Shown here in pieces: positions 57,657 to 64,000 of a DNA stretch of 64,000 bases. The stretch spans positions 10,376,933 to 10,440,932 of the forward strand of contig NC_132894.1 of the NCBI RefSeq assembly GCF_030463535.1. Reading direction: 5' to 3'. The translations under genes were made by a program, and so were the position numbers. Position 1 is the stretch's first letter. Each line of letters begins with the position of its first letter. The notes beneath the pieces are model-generated. The model ran no database searches, was not told where the DNA came from, and saw nothing but the letters and a program-made list of their open reading frames with translations. Source of the stretch: Salminus brasiliensis. Taxonomy: Eukaryota; Chordata; Actinopteri; Characiformes; Bryconidae.

Positions 57657-60600
57657 CACACACTCCAGCGCACCACTGCACTGATTTAAAGAGCAGCAAA
57701 GCAGTGGTGAATGGCATGATGTGGGCTGTGTCTGAAACTGGAGGTAACTTGCTGTGCACGGTGTTTCACAAGTCAGTGTTTTAGAAGACAGTGTAGTGAT
57801 GAAGGTCAGTGTAAAGGTATCGACAGAAGAAGGCTAGATTGCTCAACTTCGATTCAGACATGACTGGGTGCCCTCCTGCCTCAGAATCCTGGCTAAGGAG
57901 GCAGCATTTCTTATGTTTGGGACACAGCCATTGTAAGTATCAACATGTCATTTCAAAATGGGTGCTAAAGTGCACGCTGCTGCTGCATGATCTCAGTTGA
58001 TGATCTCGGGCCAAATGTTTGTGGACACCCGGTCATCCAGAGATTCTGTCAGATTCGTGTTGTTTTATTAACCCTATAATTGCTCACATCAATGCTTTCT
58101 CATTGTCCTTGTAATAAATAAGAAAATAATAATGCAAATAAGAAAACACTGACTGACTAAATATTAATGAAAACTGTGTACTTGGTTTCAAAAAATTTTT
58201 TTTTGTTGTGAACAAGGCCGGATTGTTGTGCAATTGCTTTACATTTTAGTCTCTACTTTTTTGGCAAGGGTTTACATTAAATCATTGTATTGAGGATTTG
58301 ATTGCAGTGAGCACATTATAAGAGGTCAGGTACTGGTCCTTAGGACTTGGAATGATCAGTTCAAGATCACAACCATTTCTCCTGCCCATCCCAAAAGCTT
58401 TGGATGGAGCCCAGTAACTCCAGAGAATGTAGTTCCACTGCTCCACACTCCAATTACTAATTGGGCTTATTATACTCCTCCAGCCGATACTTTTTGTATT
58501 GAGCAATGACCTCAGGTTCATATGTGGCTGCTCCAGTCCATTGATCCCGTTCCTTTAAAAGTGGCTTTTTTTTAAAGTTAAGTAATGAATGCAGAATTGA
58601 ACACTTAGGTAACACAGCAATGGGTGTACTGATGAAGGTAACTCTACTTAAAAGTTGTATCTGGGTACTTTTTTGGACATGTAGTGTATGTCAGACACCT
58701 CTTCTTGCTCTCTGTTTCCTACAGGTATTTGTGTTTGATGTCGGAGGGAAAAAATGGAAATCTTATGACTGGTCAAAGGTGACTACCGTCGCTGCCTTTG
58801 GGACGTACGACGCTGAACTTATGTGTTATGCCCATTCCAAAGGAGCACGTTTCGTTCTGAAAGGTAGATGTCTTTTTATATATGTGCCTGTGAAAATGTA
58901 CTTGATACAGATTGGTCAGAGAGGCCCATATTTAACACAGACTAAAAGAAGTTCTAATGGTGATTTGCAGCAATTTAGTCTAAGACCATTTTTAAAGCAG
59001 GAGTTATTTTGGGTCATGCTCATAAAACTGCTTCAGATCATGTTCATAATTTTTTCTGTGTCATAATCATCACACAAATACACAATATAGTTTAATAGAT
59101 AAGTTGATGCTTGATGAGTTACAGAATTCATTTTGCTTTTTAAAATGTGTTTTTAATACTTTTACTTTTGAATCTCCTAAATTTTAGATTTAAGTGCTGC
59201 ATTTACAACTGTTAATCACAACATGCTTGCTGATCTTGCCCTTTCCTGGTTTATTTCCTTCCCTGCCAATAGATTTTTGTTCTTCCCCCAGTGCTGTTAC
59301 ACAAGAAGTCCTTTAGGGCTCAGTCCTAGGCCCTTTTCTGTTCATCATTTCCTTGCTACCCCTTGGTCAGATCATTTGCAGCCAGGGTCTTATCTTCTGA
59401 GACCTTAGACCACTTGGTCCTTTCTGTAACTTAACACTTATAAAACTGAAATGATGCTCACTGGCCCAAAGTCTACACTATCACAGTTCTCAGATCTTAC
59501 CTTTAACTGTTATAGTGTGGCTGTAAAATCATTTCACTGGCTAATTCCTTCATAACTATTATCAGGGCCTTGGACAATATCCCCCTCCACCACCACCACC
59601 ACCACAACATGCTGAAATTCTGGTTTCAAAACAAAACCATATGCTATCCTCAGTATGTTCAAACTGTGCTGCTAGAGTTCTCTCTTATCCTAAAATATTA
59701 GCTCTTATTAGCTTTACCAGCTACTCTGGCTACCTGTCCTACTTCGTATTCAGTTTAAAAACTCAGTGTTGTGGCACCCAAGCTATGGAACTCCTCACCA
59801 CAAAGTCTTCGCTCCATTTCTCTGTGCTCTTCATTTTCAGGTTTTTAAATCTCTGTTAAAAACCAACCTCTTCTCTCTGTACCTCCTTTCTCCTCATTTG
59901 TCCTAAGGGGTGTTTCCCACAAGTCTCTCTTTATATTGGTAATGATAATGTGGTCACTTGTATGAAAATCTTTTACTAACAATCTATATAAAGTCATGTT
60001 TCTTTGTGTTCAACCAAGTTGAGTTATGTTCTTTGGGATGTTTGAGAATTAACCTTTTCCTAAAAGCACAAATGTTCTGGACATTTCTTCACAGGTGATG
60101 TGCCCCTTTCCGATGTGGTGGATGATGCCAAAAGGGCTGCTTGGATTAAGGAAAAGGTCAATTTGGCTAAGACACAGTTCATGGATGGCATAAACCTTGA
60201 CATCGAGCAGGCTGTTGAGCAGTCCTCACCTGAGTACTATGCTTTGACGGCCCTTGTCAAGGAGACCACAGATGTGTTCCATAAAGAAATCCCAGGTTCT
60301 CAGGTATCCCACAGTGTGTCCCACAGTCTTTAATATTATTACTGTTTCAGCCGCTAACCCTTTGTCTTGTTGATGGTCAAATCTTAGGTGTCGTTTGATG
60401 TGGCTTGGTCACCCAAATGCATTGATAAGCGTTGCTATGACTACACTGCTATTGCGAATTCCTGCGACCTCCTCTTTGTGATGTCTTACGACGAACAGAG
60501 TCAGATCTGGGGTGACTGCATCGCAATGGCAAATGCACCTTTCAGTCAGACATTAGCAGGTAACAGGTGTAATGCCTTATACCTTTATCTTTATGATTCC

Positions 60601-61688
60601 TGTGACCTTTTGTTATTAGTATTGACTGTTGTACATTTTCTTGCAGCATACGATCAGTACGTTGGCATGAAAATTGATCCAAAGAAACTAGTGATGGGAG
60701 TTCCCTGGTATGGTTATGACTACACATGCCTAAGTCTCTCACAGGTAAAACAACAAAACTCCTACAGATATGCATCTTCTTGAATGAGCTTTAACATTAT
60801 CACCACTCACAGATAACTTGAATCATGTTTATTCTCTCAATAATGATGTGTCAGTGTCTGGGAGCCTGATGAGACAGCACCTCATACTCCCCTATGTAGC
60901 TATAGGATCATAAGAGTGCCCATGCTGACCACATGTCCACCATCAGTCGACATGCAAGCGTCAGAACTGGACCTTAGAGAAATGGAAGTGTCGTCTGTGG
61001 ACGGCTGGATAGGTGTTGGCCATTTACCTGTGGTATGTGCTGGAACACAAAGTCTTGAGTTTTAGGATGAACTTCAGGAGAGACCACAGGAACCCTTAAG
61101 AGGTCTTGTAGAGTACACTGTTGTGGTGGCATGCAGGGAGTGAGGGGCATAATGGTTTGTGTGTGTTTGTGATATTATGTACGTTCTGCTACAAAGGCAA
61201 GTAATTATTTGATCACATGGTTTTCATAGGAGGGGATTTGCACAATTCCTAAAGTGCCTTTTAGAGGGGCTCCCTGCAGTGATGCGTCTGGGAAGCAAAA
61301 ACCGTACAGAACTATGATGAAACAGGTCAACACCTCCATATCTGGGAGGCTTTGGGATGAGATCCAGTTGGCTCCTTACTATAATTACAAGGTCTGTATC
61401 ACAAATCTTTGGACTTTAGTAAATCCAAGCTGAACCCAGTGTGACTTGCTGTTCCTCAATTTAACTTCGCAGGATAAGGACGGGAAGCTCCATCAGGTGT
61501 GGTATGATGATCCAGAGAGCATTGCTTTAAAGGCTGCATATGTGGGACAGCAGGGCTTGAGAGGGATTGGCATGTGGAATGGAAATCTCCTTGACTACAG
61601 TGATGACCCTGTCGCCAAGAAGCAAAGTGCCGATATGTGGAACGCACTCATACCAAATCAACAGAAAATATCAGTGATCGCCTCCTAG
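57355..61688 (+). CDS. ctbs: Di-N-acetylchitobiase (lysosomal GH18 glycosidase)
   Basis: Seven exons read in frame: 57355-57474, 58725-58863, 60095-60303, 60388-60559, 60647-60744, 61230-61391 and 61473-61688; 1116 nt, 371 residues, close to mammalian CTBS. Known role: cleaves the reducing-end GlcNAc of the chitobiose core of Asn-linked glycans in lysosomes. A signal peptide (MWFSVFVAAVVSLSPAGSAA) precedes CPCAREELC. Family blocks include VFVFDVGGKKWKSYDWS, YAHSKGARFVLKGD, FVMSYDEQSQIW, VMGVPWYGYDYTC and LRGIGMWNGN. The GH18 active-site motif DGINLDIE (in exon 3) is intact, with the catalytic acid Glu. The ATG at 57355 is chosen because the signal peptide starts there; an in-frame upstream GTG is not credible. 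A candidate ATTAAA polyadenylation signal is near 61818. Confidence 0.97.
57628..57663. repeat. (CA)n microsatellite
   Basis: CA repeat with one CG interruption, in ctbs intron 1. Confidence 0.9.
58007..58688. mobile_element. Inverted-repeat DNA element in ctbs intron 1
   Basis: The left end 'ccaaatgtttgtggacaccc' and the right end 'tttttggacatgtagtgta' are inverted relatives of the termini at 8945-9266. The inner part near 58430-58500 repeats the 'ccactgctccacactcca' and 'ttatactcctccagcc' modules seen at 8620-8720. It has no intact gene and ends only about 35 bp before ctbs exon 2. Confidence 0.55.
59190..59925 (+). mobile_element. Decayed LINE reverse-transcriptase relic in ctbs intron 2
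   Basis: Degenerate reading 'DLSAAF.TVNHNMLADLALSW' near 59190-59255, then an RSPLGLSPRPFSV-like version of the PQGSVLGP motif, then LLKTNLFSLYL-like sequence near 59855. Many stops and gaps. A different, older insertion than the LINE at 47253. Confidence 0.65.
60870..61150 (+). mobile_element. Tc1-like transposase relic in ctbs intron 5
   Basis: It contains 'cagaactggaccttagagaaatgg' and 'ggacggctgg'-type modules and ends in 'aagaggtcttgtagagt', the same family as the relic at 6045-6245. It is heavily degraded. Confidence 0.5.
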
Positions 61689-61934
61689 GACCTGTCTACA
61701 TCCAAATGTCTCTGGTCTTGCTGAAAATCTTTTTTGTTCCATTTTGACTGAAACTGTATTAAACCACACACTGATTTCTAAAACCCTTTATGCACATTTG
61801 AAATGTAAAACTGAGTGATTAAAACTTTTAGATTTGAAATCTAACCCTCCATCAATCTGCTTTCATTACTCAATAATGAGAAATATTTTTGTAGTTATTT
61901 GCATTATTAAAATGAAAGAACTACGATTTAGATC

Positions 61935-62245
61935 TGGGGGGGGGGGGGGCTCCTATTTCTCTTGATCATCTTTGATATATTTTTACACCTTGATTGGAGT
62001 CCACCTATGGCAAATTCAATTGATTGGACATGATCCAGAAAGTCATGCCCGTTTATATAAGGTCCCACACCTGACGATGCATATCAGAGCAAAAACCAAG
62101 CCGTGAGGAGGAAAGATCAGTCTGTAGAGGTCAGAGACAGGATAGTGTGAGGCACAGATCTGGAGAAAGCTACAAAAATGCTGCACTGAAAGTTTCAAAC
62201 TAAGTAATCAAGGAAACCAAGATTGAACACACATCAGTGAGAAAC
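61935..62245 (+). mobile_element. 5' half of a Tc1-like element
   Basis: Modules 'ttgattggagtccacctatgg', 'tatataaggtcccacacctga' and 'gcaaaaaccaagccgtgagg' are familiar from the 5' untranslated and early coding part of a common fish Tc1-type transposon. The early transposase reading (VEVRDRI-like, then STDLEKA-like) breaks off at about 62245. It is preceded by a poly-G run at about 61937-61950. Confidence 0.65.
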
Positions 62246-62249
62246 CTTT

Positions 62250-63046
62250 ATATCCATTTACCCTCATTGGATTTGGCATGCCATTTGTTATTAGCATGTA
62301 AACTAGATAACTAAATCATGCTCTACTAAAGTGTTTTGTCTATCCCCGCCCCCCATGAAGATAGTTATCTGAAATGTCTGTGAACAGAAGAGTGTTGTTG
62401 ACCTTTTTGGAGAAGTCTGAATAGGTATTGGATATGTGGGAGGAAAATTCACATTTGATAGATGGTCTGAAAAATATTTTAGATCGGTCTAAGATAAAAC
62501 TAAAGTATCAGCTTTAAAAATAGCTAGTTAGAAAAGTTCACATATTAGACATTTACTTAACTAATAATAACTAACAACAAGGGTCTAATTTAGACTGTTT
62601 TTGGCAATATACTACAATTAATACAACAAAAAAAGCTGCCTGTGCACATGTACACATTCATATTATAGGCATAAAAAACACAAAAAGCTCCACACTGAAT
62701 TATTATATTACAGAAATGAATGGAAACTATTCTAATAACATAAATATGCAATATAAAAAAGTTAGTCCAGTAAGTCCAGGGGCTGCGTACCTATTTACTC
62801 TGCACTTCACTCAACACATTGCAGACTGCAGTTTCAGGGTTGCATGGAGTTGCTGTATGGCATCAAATGTTCCCACTGAAGGTGGGTTCATTTATGAAAA
62901 CTATGAAAAGTTCATAGTTCCCACAGATTTTTTTTTTTTTGTGTGTGTGTCAAGAACACATCATTGGATAAAAATGTACCATATAACACAAAGCCTTCAG
63001 TTTCCCAAATGGATATAAAGAAATTACATTGTGGTCAGGAAAATGG
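62250..63046. other. Intergenic DNA and probable spata1 3' UTR
   Basis: AT-rich, with no exon or repeat I can name. The open frame at 62716-63018 has no recognisable family. Confidence 0.4.
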
Positions 63047-63940
63047 TTAAGCAGGTTTACATGTGCTAAGCTGTGATCCAACCTCAGTAGGTCCTGAAAG
63101 AGACCCAGTGAACGAGCACTGAGACTTCTTCTGCATCAGTTCTGCTTTCAGGGCTCGAAGCTCTGTGGCCGCCTGCTTCCTCAGCTAAAACAAAACAAAA
63201 ATCAGAGCAATTATCAAATATGTACATCCTGGGAGAATTTGGGAAATTATTATTGACAAGATTCAGTGATTACATACCTTAATTTCAGTTGCAAGTTTCA
63301 TTTTGGCGTCGTCCAGATTTTTCTTCAGATTGTCAATTTCACAACTCTCTGTCATAATCTGGATTATAAGATTGTTCTGTGAATGATAATCATACCCAGC
63401 GTATTATTAGCCCAGCCTCCCTGTAAATGCACAATCTCTAAACAGTTACAGTTTTACAAGACATAAATTAGCTGTTTGTCTCCCTCTACTTAAAGGCAAC
63501 CTAGACTTACTGACTAGACAGCAAGTTGAAGAGCTGACCTTTGTGCTTGATGGTTTGCCTGCTCGTCTTTGTCTGTTTCTACCATCCCGAGCTTGTAGCT
63601 GTTGAAACAGCTTGTCATAAAATGTCTCCAGTTCCTGCCGAAGACTTTTCAGAGTTTCTTCCAGTGGTGCCGTGGCCTTTTTGGTGTCAAAGTACTTTCT
63701 CTTCCACTTGTCCCGTGCTAGGGGTGGTTTGTGGTTTGGAGCAGAGGGTTGTAAGAGTTCTTTAAGGATGGTTTCTCCCATCAGTACAGTTAACACATGT
63801 AATCTACTGCATACCTTGGTTCCTTCGGTGTCTATTTAGAGCCAGTAGATCTTTGCCCTTTCTCAGAAGCTCTTGCCTTGTCCTTTCTAGCTGCTTTCTC
63901 TCATCTTTGATCAGTCCAAGTTCCTTAAGCAGCTCATCCC
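63047..63940 (-). CDS. spata1: SPATA1-like coiled-coil protein, 3' exons (partial)
   Basis: Four exons in frame on the minus strand: 63815-63940, 63539-63717, 63278-63376 and 63047-63184, about 180 C-terminal residues; the 5' part lies beyond the window. The protein is charged and heptad-rich (ELLKELGLIKDERKQLERT, KWKRKYFDTKKATAPLEETL, LKKNLDDAKMKLATEIK, LRKQAATELRALKAELMQKK). In vertebrates SPATA1 is the gene next to CTBS, and the coiled-coil C-terminal region fits it. Its biochemical role is poorly known; it is associated with spermatogenesis. The family call rests on synteny plus coiled-coil character, not on a catalytic motif. The exon at 63278-63376 could alternatively start 18 bp later. 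Confidence 0.75.
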
Positions 63941-64000
63941 CTAAGAAAGAACAACACTATCACTTGTAATGTATTGAAGGGACCATGTCATGCATATTAA

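Overview
The window is vertebrate, most likely teleost and probably otophysan (characin or catfish rather than salmonid or percomorph). The evidence is intron-rich genes with GT/AG splice sites, Tc1-type transposons, a tRNA-derived SINE and an L2-type LINE. The vitellogenins also lack the beta-prime and C-terminal (vWF-D-like) domains, which established work places in the VtgAo1 type of Otophysi. I cannot name the species.

The layout is the conserved vertebrate vitellogenin locus. ssx2ip runs on the plus strand (5' exon near 2.45 kb, coding 4498-11286, 3' UTR to about 12.94 kb). Four tandem vitellogenin genes follow, all on the minus strand: A 12964-20086, B 22911-30086, C 33173-41130 and D 48298-55692. 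Next come ctbs (di-N-acetylchitobiase, plus, 57355-61688) and the 3' end of spata1 (minus, 63047 to beyond the window edge). I could read 27 in-frame exons in vtg A. I measured about half of the exons in C and D and several in B; those keep frame, the rest are assumed by homology, and no break was seen in any copy. Predicted proteins are about 1386, 1416, 1427 and 1431 aa.

Each vtg encodes signal peptide, heavy lipovitellin, a very short Ser/Arg phosvitin, a roughly 200-residue light lipovitellin and a C-terminal tail. In B, C and D the tail's last 81, 81 and 90 residues are exactly 9, 9 and 10 nonapeptide units, encoded by a 27-bp minisatellite. In A the tail is eroded and stops early. Phosvitin exon lengths differ among copies by multiples of 9 bp (in fact 18 bp).

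Upstream of each vtg are a TATA-like box about 40 bp from the ATG, a GGTCA/TGACC estrogen-response-like element at about -160, an HNF1-like motif and a distal block carrying AGGTCA half-sites in direct repeat with a fixed 9-bp spacer. A fifth, orphan copy of the distal block lies between C and D. The copies are mosaics: similarity partners change along the gene, as expected from gene conversion. The C-D spacer is inflated by a dead Tc1 element, SINE and LINE pieces and other repeats. Biologically the vtg genes would make yolk precursor in liver under estrogen control; the flanking genes are unrelated neighbours (centrosomal/junction scaffold, lysosomal glycosidase, testis coiled-coil protein).
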